Below, in pieces: positions 35,961 to 44,616 of a DNA stretch of 48,325 nt. Source of the stretch: JAJPKK01 sp035311445 (GTDB lineage Bacteria > Pseudomonadota > Alphaproteobacteria > Rhizobiales > Xanthobacteraceae); the NCBI GenBank assembly GCA_035311445.1, contig DATGCX010000298.1:1-48325 (forward strand). The letters are read 5' to 3'. Every line of letters begins with the position of its first letter. The stretch's first letter is position 1. Position numbers and translations under genes: made by a program. The notes under the pieces are model-generated. The model did no database searches. It was not told the DNA's origin and saw only the letters and a program-made list of their open reading frames with translations.

Positions 35961-36244
35961 CGGCGCCGCCGTTTATTAGAGCGGCCGTGACGAGCAATTA
36001 TTTCCTGCTCGATAGCTGCATCGATATCCTCCTTGGTGACCGGCCGGCCTATTGAGGGCAACTTCAACTCGTCAAGGCGATCAAAGATGCTGCGCCGCCG
36101 AATCGGGGTCACGGTCAGCTTGCCGGAATCGGTCAGACGAAAATGGAGGCGATCTCCGGTCTTGATGCCCAGCTTTTCCCGGATACCCGCCGGCACCGTG
36201 ACTTGACCCTTAGACGTGATTGTCGCATCGGCCTCATAGCCCAT
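35957..36244 (-). CDS. AbrB/MazE/SpoVT-fold antitoxin
   Basis: 95 residues. The N-terminal swapped-hairpin AbrB domain is clear (ITSKGQVTVPAGIREKLGIKTGDRLHFRL). The C-terminus (SIFDRLDELKLPSIGRPVTKEDIDAAIEQEII) would wrap the VapC toxin, followed by a basic tail (RSNKRRRR). Such antitoxins bind and repress their own promoter with the toxin. The start has a strong AAGGAGG site that lies in a repeat that may be the operator (36251-36294). Translation is coupled to the toxin by the four-base overlap. Confidence 0.92.
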   Translation of the reverse strand: MGYEADATITSKGQVTVPAGIREKLGIKTGDRLHFRLTDSGKLTVTPIRRRSIFDRLDELKLPSIGRPVTKEDIDAAIEQEIIARHGRSNKRRRR

Positions 36245-36250
36245 CGGAGC

Positions 36251-36294
36251 CTCCTTACGTTGCCAATCTCCTTACCATGAAGGCATGTAAGGAG
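36251..36294. promoter_or_regulatory. candidate TA operator between ureB and the antitoxin gene
   Basis: CTCCTTAC occurs at 36251-36258 and 36268-36275 and its inverse GTAAGGAG at 36287-36294. The last two form a perfect 8-bp inverted repeat with an 11-bp spacer. The first copy is the antitoxin ribosome site, so bound protein could block translation too. Role inferred from position and typical autoregulation. Confidence 0.5.
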
Positions 36295-36603
36295 TCATCC
36301 CAGTTTTCCCATCACCTCCTGGCGAAATCCATGAACTGTGCGTGACCCCGCGAGTGCCACCAGCCTCACCTCACGCGTCTGCCCGGGCTCAAACCGCACG
36401 GCCGTCCCGGCCGCAATGTCGAGGCGCATGCCACGGGCCTTCTTGCGCTCGAACTTCAGGGCCGGATTGGTCTCGAAGAAGTGGTAGTGGCTGCCGACCT
36501 GAATGGGCCGGTCGCCGGTATTGGCGACGGTGAGTGTCACCGTCTTGCGGCCGGCGTTGAGCTCTATGTCGCCGGGCCTAGTGAGGATTTCGCCGGGGAT
36601 CAT
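36295..36603 (-). CDS. ureB: UreB, urease beta subunit
   Basis: 102 residues. The family pattern is full: MIPGEILTRPGDIELNAGRKTVTLTVANTGDRPIQVGSHYHFFETNPALKF, then RGMRLDIAAGTAVRFEPGQTREVRLVALAGSRTVHGF. It forms the urease trimer with UreA and UreC; it has no active-site metal ligands. It starts seven nt after ureA and ends at the TA operator region rather than at ureC. So ureC translation depends on a transcript that crosses the TA pair and GFA gene, or on a promoter I cannot identify. Confidence 0.96.
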   Translation of the reverse strand: MIPGEILTRPGDIELNAGRKTVTLTVANTGDRPIQVGSHYHFFETNPALKFERKKARGMRLDIAAGTAVRFEPGQTREVRLVALAGSRTVHGFRQEVMGKLG

Positions 36604-36610
36604 GGAGGCC

Positions 36611-36913
36611 TCATCTGATCGGCTCGTGTACGGTCACGAGCTTTGTTCCGTCCGGGAATGTCGCTTCGATCTGGATTTCCGAGATCATTTCGGCGATGCC
36701 GTCCATCACCTGGTGGCGCCCGATCACGTGGGCGCCGGCCTGCATCAGTTCGGCGACGGTCTTGCCGTCCCGCGCGCCTTCCATGATAAAATCGCTGATC
36801 AGCGCGACCGCTTCCGGATGGTTGAGCTTGACCCCGCGCTCCAGCCTGCGGCGCGCCACCATGGCGGCCATTGCGATCATCAGCTTGTCCTTCTCGCGAG
36901 GTGTCAGGTGCAT
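36611..36913 (-). CDS. ureA: UreA, urease gamma subunit
   Basis: 100 residues, the standard length. MHLTPREKDKLMIAMAAMVARRRLERGVKLNHPEAVALISDFIMEGARDGKTVAELMQAG is the conserved gamma pattern. ATG 36913 is the normal start; a further 17 readable codons upstream are not conserved. It precedes ureB by seven nt. Separated from ureD by palindromes at 36969-37081. Confidence 0.97.
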   Translation of the reverse strand: MHLTPREKDKLMIAMAAMVARRRLERGVKLNHPEAVALISDFIMEGARDGKTVAELMQAGAHVIGRHQVMDGIAEMISEIQIEATFPDGTKLVTVHEPIR

Positions 36914-36968
36914 GGCGGCAGCATCGCAGTTGGTTGGGCTGGAGCGCTTTGCGCTGACATCCATCCGA

Positions 36969-37081
36969 CGTCATTGCCGGGCTTGACCCGGCAATCCAGC
37001 CCCCTCCCTACCCTCCCCCGCCTGCGGGGGAGGGTAGGGAGGGGGAGATGGACCCGCGGGTCACGCCCGCGGGTGACGGAC
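36969..37081. repeat. composite palindromes between ureD and ureA
   Basis: Three stems in a row: ATTGCCGGG / CCCGGCAAT (36973-36994), CCCTCCCTACCCTCCCCCGC paired with its inverse (from ~37001) around TGC, and GACCCGCGGGTCAC / CCCGCGGGTGACG (37052-37081). The middle stem is family E-like. Confidence 0.8.
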
Positions 37082-37131
37082 GACGGTTGGATCAACATCA
37101 GCGAGACACGCTCCAAGCTGGATGAGTTGGA

Positions 37132-38304
37132 TCAATTTAGCCAGATTCGCGGCAGTGTGCGTCGGCCGAGGGCGGACAACAGCACAACAAGGTCGTGACG
37201 CAGCGTGGCGCCATCGGGCGCCGCAAGGCGGGCCAACGCGATGCCGCCCCAGGCGGAGATGCCGACTTCACCACGAAATTGTCCAGCCGCGGCGCGCGCC
37301 GCCGCGACCGCGGCGTCGTCGCCCGGAGACATGAGCACCGTGCCAATGGCATGGCGGCCGCCCGCGATGGCGGGCTCACCAAGACGCTCGGCTATGGGTC
37401 CAACGAAGCGGAAGTTTTCCGCAAAAACAAGGCGACCGTTACGCTGGACGCGCCAGCGGTCGCAAAAGCGCCCTTGATGCACCGTTTCGCCCATGGCGGT
37501 ACGCCCGAACACGATTATCTCGGCGAACAAAACTGCCGCCGACGGGGCCAGCGCGACGGAGACCGTGCGGGTGAGGCGTCCACGATCGAACAGAATCGTT
37601 TCCTGTGGCAGCCAGATCAGCTCGGCGCCGTCCGCCAGTGTCGCTGTCACGTCGACACACGCATCGGGTCCGAGCGATCGGTAGATTTTCTCCGCCGCCG
37701 CAGTGGTGACCGCAAGTCGCGCACCAGCATCCAGTGCGAGATCGACGGCAAAGTGGTCGCCGCCCGCGATGCCGCCGGCCGTGTTGATCAGGACCGCCTC
37801 TTGAGTGTCCGCACACGCATCGGGAAATCGTATCCGCAGCGAGCCTTCCTCACGGGTCGTCCTACGGCGCGTGCCGCGCGGCGTAGCGGCGAGTGCGAGG
37901 GAGACCCTGCCATGGGCGCGATTGGCGGCGAACGTGGCGTGAGCCGCGGGGTTCTTCTCCCCTCCCCCAACCGAAGTCGGCTGTTGCCGACTTCGGTCAC
38001 TTTGTTGAGTGGCCGAACCCTCGCTACAGTGAGGTTCGGCTGGGGAGGGGTCGGGGGTGGGGGGCGAGGAAAGGGGCAAATCCGTGCCCAACCCGCCCGA
38101 CCCCCCACCCCGCCCCTCCCCCACAAGGGGGGAGGGAGCCGCGGCGGGTCGGCCATCGCTACCCCCAACACTGATGGAGTAATCGAGATCAGCGACAGCC
38201 GACGTCGAGTGGGTAGAGGGAAACGCACCGCGTTGAGTGCAACGTTTCTCCTCCGGACGAGAGTGCCCCAACTGCGCTCGTCGCCCCACGGGTCTCACAC
38301 TCAA
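37132..38304 (-). CDS. ureD: UreD, urease accessory protein with disturbed N-terminus
   Basis: The open frame is 390 residues from TTG 38304, but recognisable UreD begins only at about position 37953 (FAANRAHGRVSLALAA), about 270 residues. Conserved parts: GSLRIRFPD, NTAGGIAGGDHFAVDLALDAGARLAVTTAAAEKIYRS, PQETILFDRGRL, GRTAMGE and GGIALARLAAPDGATLRHDL. UreD (UreH) is the scaffold for UreF/UreG on apo-urease. The upstream ~115 residues come from a family E palindrome with a further nested palindrome (37957-38137) and preceding sequence; no standard start codon lies close to the conserved part. So the start is uncertain and translation may be reduced. It follows urtE (stop 38301) with overlap. 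Confidence 0.85.
   Translation of the reverse strand: MSVRPVGRRAQLGHSRPEEKRCTQRGAFPSTHSTSAVADLDYSISVGGSDGRPAAAPSPLVGEGRGGGSGGLGTDLPLSSPPTPDPSPAEPHCSEGSATQQSDRSRQQPTSVGGGEKNPAAHATFAANRAHGRVSLALAATPRGTRRRTTREEGSLRIRFPDACADTQEAVLINTAGGIAGGDHFAVDLALDAGARLAVTTAAAEKIYRSLGPDACVDVTATLADGAELIWLPQETILFDRGRLTRTVSVALAPSAAVLFAEIIVFGRTAMGETVHQGRFCDRWRVQRNGRLVFAENFRFVGPIAERLGEPAIAGGRHAIGTVLMSPGDDAAVAAARAAAGQFRGEVGISAWGGIALARLAAPDGATLRHDLVVLLSALGRRTLPRIWLN
37957..38137. repeat. family E palindrome with a nested double hairpin, at the ureD 5' end
   Basis: Outer element matches the ligase copy: CTCCCCTCCCCC at the left, GGGAGGGGTCGGGGGTGGGG, and CCCCTCCCCCACAAGGGGGG at the right. Where the ligase copy has TTGT in its first loop, this one has ~72 bp holding two hairpins: CCGAAGTCGG / CCGACTTCGG and GCCGAACC / GGTTCGGC. 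So one palindrome sits in the loop of another. Confidence 0.8.
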
Positions 38305-38996
38305 ATCGCGAGCGCGCGCTTGAGCGCGCCCTCATCAATATCGGCCCGGGTGCTCGAATACACGACTTGGCCGCGATCCATCACCGCGAAGTAATCGCCA
38401 AGCTCGCGGGCGAAGTCGAGATATTGCTCCACCAGCACGATAGCGATCTCGCCGAGACCGCGCAGATAGGCGATGGCGCGGCCGATATCCTTGATGATCG
38501 AGGGCTGGATGCCTTCGGTCGGCTCGTCCAGCAGCAGCAGGCGCGGGCGCATCACCAGGGCGCGGCCGATCGCGAGCTGCTGTTGCTGGCCGCCGGAGAG
38601 ATCGCCGCCGCGGCGCCGGAGCATGCTGTTGAGTACAGGAAATAACGAAAACACCACGTCCGGAATCGTGCGGTCTTTGTGTTTGAGTGGCGCGAACCCG
38701 GTTTGCAGGTTCTCCTCGACCGTGAGCAGCGGGAAGATCTCGCGGCCTTGCGGCACATAAGCGATGCCCCGCCGGGCGCGCTCGGACGGGCGCAAGGTGG
38801 TGATGTCGCTCGCTTCCCATGTGATGCTGCCCCGGGTCACCGGATGCTGGCCGACGAGCGCCCGCAGGAGGCTGCTCTTGCCGACGCCGTTGCGCCCCAG
38901 CACGCAGGTGACGGTGCCCGGCGCAGCTCTGAGCGAAATGCCGCGCAACGCCTGTGCGGCGCCGTAGTGTAGATCGATGGCGTTCACTTCGAGCAT
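38301..38996 (-). CDS. urtE: UrtE, urea ABC transporter ATPase
   Basis: 231 residues. Walker A GRNGVGKSS, signature LSGGQQQQLAIGRAL, Walker B LLLLDEPTEG and the switch His region are complete. The LivF-type ATPase layout and position next to urtD-urtC-urtB-urtA identify it as UrtE. ATG 38996 starts with LEVNAIDLHYGAAQALRGIS; a GTG four codons earlier is also open. Its end overlaps the ureD frame start, tying importer and enzyme into one unit. Confidence 0.92.
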   Translation of the reverse strand: MLEVNAIDLHYGAAQALRGISLRAAPGTVTCVLGRNGVGKSSLLRALVGQHPVTRGSITWEASDITTLRPSERARRGIAYVPQGREIFPLLTVEENLQTGFAPLKHKDRTIPDVVFSLFPVLNSMLRRRGGDLSGGQQQQLAIGRALVMRPRLLLLDEPTEGIQPSIIKDIGRAIAYLRGLGEIAIVLVEQYLDFARELGDYFAVMDRGQVVYSSTRADIDEGALKRALAI

Positions 38997-39009
38997 AGTC
39001 AATCTCACT

Positions 39010-39180
39010 TTAACCTCTCCCGGAGGGAGAGGTCGGCCGCGAAGCGTGCCGGGTGAGGGGCTTTCGGCCTCACCATAGTCCGAGGACCCCTCACCCGCCG
39101 TCTCGTGGAGCCTGTCATCGGGCTGGCCGGAGGCCAGACCCGTTGGCTCGACGTCGACCTCTCCGCTCCGGGGAGAGGTG
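39010..39180. repeat. palindromic repeat between urtD and urtE
   Basis: CCTCTCCCGGAGGGAGAGGT at the left and CCTCTCCGCTCCGGGGAGAG at the right, with CGGGTGAGGGG / CCCCTCACCCG facing each other inside. It separates urtD and urtE by ~190 nt in an otherwise compact operon. Confidence 0.8.
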
Positions 39181-39189
39181 AAACGCGTC

Positions 39190-39942
<753 letters not shown>

Positions 39943-39947
39943 CGCCG

Positions 39948-41099
39948 TCACTCCGCCGGCGCCGGCTCGCCGACCGGTTGCGGGTCTGGGCCCGGAGTAT
40001 GGGGCTGGCGTCGATCTGCCCACAGATGCTGGACGGTGCCGACAATGCCGCGCGGCAGCAGCAGTGTCACGCCCACGAACAGGCCGCCGAGCACGAACAG
40101 CCAATACGGGGCGAGCGCGCCGGAGGTGAAGTAGGTCTTGCCGTAATTGACCACCACGGCGCCCAGAATGGCGCCGGTGAGCGTGCCGCGTCCGCCGACG
40201 GCGACCCAGATCACCTCCTCAATGGAGTTTGCGGGCGCGAATTCGCTCGGATTGATGATGCCGACCTGCGGCACATAAAGAGCACCGGCAATGCCCGCTA
40301 TGCAGGCCGACAGCGTGAATACCAGGAGCTTGTAGGATTCAACCTTATAGCCGAGGAAGCGCGTGCGCGATTCGGCGTCGCGGATGGCGATCAGCACCTT
40401 GCCGAACTTGGAGGTGACCAGGGCACGGCACAGCATGAGCGCCGTCGCCAGCACCACGCAAGTGATGGCGAACAGCACGCAACGGGTACCGGCGGCCTGG
40501 ACGTTGAAGCCGAGAATATCCTTGAAATCGGTCAGGCCGTTGTTACCGCCGAAGCCGAAATTGTTGCGGAAGAATCCCAGCATTAGCGCAAAGGTAAGCG
40601 CCTGGGTGATGATCGACAGATAGACGCCGGTGACCCGGCTGCGAAACGCGAACCAGCCGAACACGAACGCCAGCAGGCCCGGCACCACCACCACCATCAC
40701 GGCCGCATAGGCAAACCAGTTGAACCCCCACCAGTAGAACGGCAGATGATCCCAGTTCAAGAACACCATGAAGTCTGGCAGGATCGGGTTGGCGTAGACG
40801 CCGCGGGTCCCGATCTGACGCATCAGATACATTCCCATGGCGTAGCCGCCGAGCGCGAAGAAGGCGCCATGGCCGAGCGAGAGAATGCCGCAGTAGCCCC
40901 AGATCAGGTCGATCGCCAGCGCCAGCAGGGCGTAGCAGGCGTATTTTCCCCACAGCGACACGATGTAGGTCGGCACATAGAATACCGACTCCGGCGGCAG
41001 CATGAGATTTGAGAGCGGCACCGCGAACGCGAGCCCAAGAATGACGAGAATGAACGCCGCGGTCGACCGGTCGAAGCCGCGGGCGAACAGCGAGATCAT
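39948..41099 (-). CDS. urtC: UrtC, urea ABC transporter permease
   Basis: 383 residues, a LivM-type membrane protein. About 9-10 hydrophobic segments can be traced (FILVILGLAFAVPLSNL, YACYALLALAIDLIWGYCGILSLGHGAFFALGGYAMG, AAVMVVVVPGLLAFVFGWFAF, LLVFTLSACIAGIAGALYVPQVG, APYWLFVLGGLFVGVTLLLP). The LGHGAFFALGGY block is typical of branched-amino-acid/urea permeases. Its ATG overlaps the urtB stop by four bases. The C-terminus has a Pro-rich tail. Confidence 0.95.
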   Translation of the reverse strand: MISLFARGFDRSTAAFILVILGLAFAVPLSNLMLPPESVFYVPTYIVSLWGKYACYALLALAIDLIWGYCGILSLGHGAFFALGGYAMGMYLMRQIGTRGVYANPILPDFMVFLNWDHLPFYWWGFNWFAYAAVMVVVVPGLLAFVFGWFAFRSRVTGVYLSIITQALTFALMLGFFRNNFGFGGNNGLTDFKDILGFNVQAAGTRCVLFAITCVVLATALMLCRALVTSKFGKVLIAIRDAESRTRFLGYKVESYKLLVFTLSACIAGIAGALYVPQVGIINPSEFAPANSIEEVIWVAVGGRGTLTGAILGAVVVNYGKTYFTSGALAPYWLFVLGGLFVGVTLLLPRGIVGTVQHLWADRRQPHTPGPDPQPVGEPAPAE

Positions 41100-42733
41100 G
41101 CTTCCACCGCCCGGCCCTTGAGCGCGAACAGCCCGCGCGGGCGCTTCTGGATGAACAGGATAATCAGCACCAGGATCGCGATCTTGCCGAGCACCGCGCC
41201 CGCCATCGGCTCCAGAAACTTGTTGGCGATGCCGAGCGTCATGGCGCCGACCAAGGTGCCCCACAGATTCCCGACGCCGCCGAACACGACCACCATGAAG
41301 CTGTCGATGATGTATCCCTGACCGAGATTGGGGCTCACATTGTCGATCTGCGACAGCGCGACGCCGGCGATGCCGGCAATGCCGGAGCCGAGGCCGAAAG
41401 TGAGGGCATCGATGCGGCCGGTGCGGATGCCCATGGCGGCTGCCATGGTGCGGTTCTGCGTCACGGCGCGCATTTCAAGGCCCAATCGCGTGAAGCGCAG
41501 GATGGCGAGCAGCGCGACGAACACCGCAAGGGTGAAACAGATGATCCACAGCCGGTTGTAAGTGATGTTGAGATGGCCGACCTCGAAGGTGCCGCTCATC
41601 CACGACGGATTCGCGACTTCACGATTGGTCGGCCCGAAAGCGGTCCGCACGGCCTGCTGGAGGATGAGCGACAAGCCCCAGGTGGCAAGCAGGGTTTCGA
41701 GCGGACGCCCGTACAGGAAACGGATGATGCCGCGTTCGATCAGGACACCGATCAGGCCGGCGATAATGAAGGCGGCCGGTACCGCGATGACCAACGAATA
41801 TTCGAGCAGTCCCGGATAGGCCGCATAGGTGGTGCGCGCCAGCTCCTGGATCACGAACGTCACGTAGGCGCCGATCATCACCATTTCGCCATGGGCCATG
41901 TTGATGACGCCCATGACGCCGAACGTGATGGCGAGCCCGATCGCAGCGAGCAGCAGCACCGAGCCGAGCGAAAGCCCGTACCAGGCGTTCTGTGCCATGT
42001 CCCACACCGCAAGCTCGCGCGATATGGCCGCCACCGCGCGTTTTGCGGCGTCCGCGACAGCGGGCGGCGTCTCGGCCGGCAGCCCCTGCAGCAGAGCGAT
42101 GGCATCCTGGTCGCCCCGGGCGCGGATCACCGCGACAGCCGCGAGCTTGTCGGCCTCATCGGCGTCATCCGCATTGAGAATGATGGCGGCACGTGCCTCA
42201 TCGAGCACGCGCTTGATGCCGGCATCGGTTTCCTTCTCGATCGCCGCCTCGATTGCCGGCAGCACGTTGGCCTCATGCGATTTGAACACGGCCTGGGCTG
42301 CGTCGTAACGCTTTGCCGGGTCCGGCGACATCAGGGTGAGGCCGCCGAGCGCGGCATCGATCGCGCGCCGCAGCCGGTTGTTGATTCCAACGGTGTCGAT
42401 GTCGGCCGGTCCGTCGGCAACCGGCGCTGCCGTCACGGCATCGAACAGCTTGCCGGATGTGTCCTTGTAGAAGACCTTCTTCTGCTCAGCGCTGTAAAAG
42501 AGCCGATCGTCCTGCAGCGCGTCGAGGAGCGATGCGGAGCGCGGGTCGCCGCTCTCAGCGACCGCCGTAATGCCCGCTTCGATCTCGCTGTAGTCATCCA
42601 TAACGAAATGAGCGAGCGCCTCTTCAAGGCCGGCGGCCCGCAACGGCGCGGCTGCGAACGTGAACGCAGCGATAATCGCAAGTAGAACCGCGACCCAGCC
42701 AAGCTGGCGAAAGCCGCCCCTATCGACCTGCAT
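41096..42733 (-). CDS. urtB: UrtB, urea ABC transporter permease
   Basis: 545 residues. A signal/leader (LGWVAVLLAIIAAFTFAAAPLRAAG) precedes a ~200-residue extracytoplasmic helical region (LEEALAHFVMDDYSEIEAGITAVAESGDPR, FKSHEANVLPAIEAAIEKETDAG) that sets UrtB apart from other LivH permeases. From ~245 there are eight or so membrane helices (LGSVLLLAAIGLAITFGVMGVINMAHGEMVMIGAYV, ATWGLSLILQQAVRTAFGPTN, GYIIDSFMVVVFGGVGNLWGTLVGA). A REP pair lies between urtA and this gene. The end overlaps urtC. Confidence 0.96.
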   Translation of the reverse strand: MQVDRGGFRQLGWVAVLLAIIAAFTFAAAPLRAAGLEEALAHFVMDDYSEIEAGITAVAESGDPRSASLLDALQDDRLFYSAEQKKVFYKDTSGKLFDAVTAAPVADGPADIDTVGINNRLRRAIDAALGGLTLMSPDPAKRYDAAQAVFKSHEANVLPAIEAAIEKETDAGIKRVLDEARAAIILNADDADEADKLAAVAVIRARGDQDAIALLQGLPAETPPAVADAAKRAVAAISRELAVWDMAQNAWYGLSLGSVLLLAAIGLAITFGVMGVINMAHGEMVMIGAYVTFVIQELARTTYAAYPGLLEYSLVIAVPAAFIIAGLIGVLIERGIIRFLYGRPLETLLATWGLSLILQQAVRTAFGPTNREVANPSWMSGTFEVGHLNITYNRLWIICFTLAVFVALLAILRFTRLGLEMRAVTQNRTMAAAMGIRTGRIDALTFGLGSGIAGIAGVALSQIDNVSPNLGQGYIIDSFMVVVFGGVGNLWGTLVGAMTLGIANKFLEPMAGAVLGKIAILVLIILFIQKRPRGLFALKGRAVEA

Positions 42734-42813
42734 CGTGGAAATTTCCCGAAACCCGCATGCACACCGTTGTGCGCTTTTATCATATCACAAGCAAACGCGG
42801 GGCCACGGCTTGC

Positions 42814-42905
42814 GTAGGATGGGTTGAGCGCCAGCGAAACCCATCATGGACTGTGCCTTGCGGCGCGGCCGCTGATGAGTTTCGCTGGCGCTCAACCCAT
42901 CCTAC
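42814..42905. repeat. REP pair (family A) between urtA and urtB
   Basis: Forward unit 42814-42845 (GTAG, GATGGGT, loop TGAGCGCCAGCGAA, ACCCATC), inverted unit 42874-42905 with arm GATGAGT. It lies within the operon, after the binding-protein gene and before the first permease gene. Confidence 0.9.
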
Positions 42906-42982
42906 GCGCTTCTCCCCGCGGGCGATTGCCGGCGGGGAGAGGAACGCATCACACAGATATCGCAGTGCTGTAATCGTTCTCG

Positions 42983-44296
42983 CTACGACGAACCTCCGCA
43001 CTTCTTCGTCACCTTGTTGTAGTTGCCGCACTTGAGCGTGACCCAATCGGCCTCCAGGTCCTTCGAGTCCGGCAGGAAGTCCGACCACGCGTCGCCGGGG
43101 ACGAGACCTGGGGTCTTCCACACCACGTTGAACTGGCCGTCGCCTTTTACCTCGCCAATGAAGACCGGCTTGGTGATGTGATGATTGGGCAACATCTTCG
43201 AGGTCCCGCCGGTGAGATTCGGCACCTCGATGCCGGGCAGGGCGTCGATCACTTTGTCGGGATCGGTGCTCTTCACCTTCTCGACCGCCTTCACCCACAT
43301 GGCGAAACCGATAACGTGCGCCTCCATCGGGTCATTGGTGGTTCGCTTGGGATTCTTGGTGAATTCGTGCCACTTCTTGATGAAGTCGTCATTGGCTTTG
43401 CTTTTGATCGACTCGAAGTAGTTCCATGCCGCGAGGTGCCCGACAAGCGGCTTGGTGTCGACACCGGCAAGCTCTTCTTCGCCGACCGAGAACGCAACCA
43501 CCGGAATGTCCTTGGCCTTGACGCCTTGATTGCCGAGTTCCTTGTAGAACGGCACGTTGGCGTCGCCGTTGATGGTGGAGACCACGGCGGTCTTCTTGCC
43601 GGCCGAGCCGAACTTCTTGATTTCGGCGACGCGGGTCTGCCAGTCGGCGTGGCCGAACGGCGTATAGTTGATCGAGATGTCCTCGTCCTTGACGCCCTTC
43701 TGCTTGAGATAGGCCTCGAGAATCTTGTTGGTGGTGCGCGGATAGACGTAGTCGGTGCCTTCCAGCACCCACCGCCTCACCTTCTCGTCCTTCATCAGGT
43801 AGTCGACGGCGGGGATGGCCTGCTGGTTCGGCGCGGCGCCGGTGTAGAACACATTACGCTCGCTCTCCTCGCCTTCATATTGCACCGGGTAGAACAGGAT
43901 GCTGTCGAGTTCCTTGAACACGGGCAGCACCGACTTGCGGGACACCGAGGTCCAGCAGCCGAACACGGCGGCCACCTTGTCCTTGCTGATCAGTTCGCGC
44001 GCCTTCTCGGCGAACAAGGGCCAGTTCGAGGCCGGGTCGACGACGACAGGCTCCAGCTTCTTGCCGAGCAAGCCGCCCTTTTTGTTCTGCTCGTCGATGA
44101 GCATCAGCATGACGTCCTTGAGGGTCGTCTCGCTGATCGCCATCGTGCCTGAGAGCGAATGCAGGATGCCGACCTTGATGGTGTCCTGGGCTTTGGCGGG
44201 CAGTGCCGTCGCCAAGCCCATGGCAAGCCCGGCCGCGGCGGCAAGCCAGCGGCGGGATTGCGGTCGCATCGCGACCACGGGGAATGAATTGAGCAT
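42983..44296 (-). CDS. urtA: UrtA, urea-binding periplasmic protein
   Basis: 437 residues with a signal peptide (RRWLAAAAGLAMGLATALPAKAQ). Type I binding-protein fold as in AmiC/UrtA: VGILHSLSGTMAISETTLKDVMLMLIDEQNKKGGLLGKKLEPVVVDPASNWPLFAEKARELI, GCWTSVSRKSVLPVFKE, FYPVQYEGEESERNVFYTGAAPNQQAIPAVDYL. It captures urea (or short amides) for UrtBCDE. ATG 44296 is the last in-frame start before the leader; the frame runs on to 44584 over the promoter, which I take as non-coding. A sigma54 promoter lies 76-91 nt upstream. Confidence 0.96.
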   Translation of the reverse strand: MLNSFPVVAMRPQSRRWLAAAAGLAMGLATALPAKAQDTIKVGILHSLSGTMAISETTLKDVMLMLIDEQNKKGGLLGKKLEPVVVDPASNWPLFAEKARELISKDKVAAVFGCWTSVSRKSVLPVFKELDSILFYPVQYEGEESERNVFYTGAAPNQQAIPAVDYLMKDEKVRRWVLEGTDYVYPRTTNKILEAYLKQKGVKDEDISINYTPFGHADWQTRVAEIKKFGSAGKKTAVVSTINGDANVPFYKELGNQGVKAKDIPVVAFSVGEEELAGVDTKPLVGHLAAWNYFESIKSKANDDFIKKWHEFTKNPKRTTNDPMEAHVIGFAMWVKAVEKVKSTDPDKVIDALPGIEVPNLTGGTSKMLPNHHITKPVFIGEVKGDGQFNVVWKTPGLVPGDAWSDFLPDSKDLEADWVTLKCGNYNKVTKKCGGSS

Positions 44297-44371
44297 CTCC
44301 AAGTCCTCTATTGACGATTGCGCCTGAACGTTGACGCGAGCGATCTGGCACCGTTCGCATCGAGCGAATGG

Positions 44372-44387
44372 GGCAAAGAGCGTGCCA
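44372..44387 (-). promoter_or_regulatory. sigma54 (RpoN) promoter of the urt-ure unit
   Basis: On the minus strand TGGCAC (-24) is at 44387-44382, the spacer GCTCT, then TTGCC (-12) at 44376-44372. The GG and GC pairs are ten bases apart, exactly as in sigma54 promoters. Transcription would start near 44360, about 64 nt before urtA. Sigma54 with NtrC is the usual nitrogen-limitation control of urea import. Confidence 0.7.
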
Positions 44388-44437
44388 CGCGTTTGGAGTT
44401 GCTTAACGTTTTGGATTTCGACGGCGACCCGACTTTT

Positions 44438-44478
44438 TGGTGCCGATGCATCGAAATGGAGCAAAGATGGCGCCAAAA
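44438..44478. promoter_or_regulatory. possible NtrC-type upstream half-sites
   Basis: TTTTTGGTGCC (44434-44444) and TGGCGCCAAAAT (44468-44479) resemble halves of the NtrC consensus (TGCAC-type arms around a T-rich centre). They lie 50-110 bp upstream of the sigma54 promoter, where enhancers are expected. The matches are incomplete. Confidence 0.3.
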
Positions 44479-44616
44479 TAATAGGCGGCTGATGAGGGAT
44501 TGCGCACGACGGGTTGCCTAACAACGCGGCACGATCGTTTGCGAGCGATTGCCGGCGCCGGCCGGCAGGTGTAATTGATCGCACGGGCGGGCTTATGGGA
44601 TGCGGGGCGGCGGGCT

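Noticed and set aside
37195..38394. Plus-strand frame across ureD
   Set aside because: Composed of antisense ureD and readable palindrome; no family resemblance.
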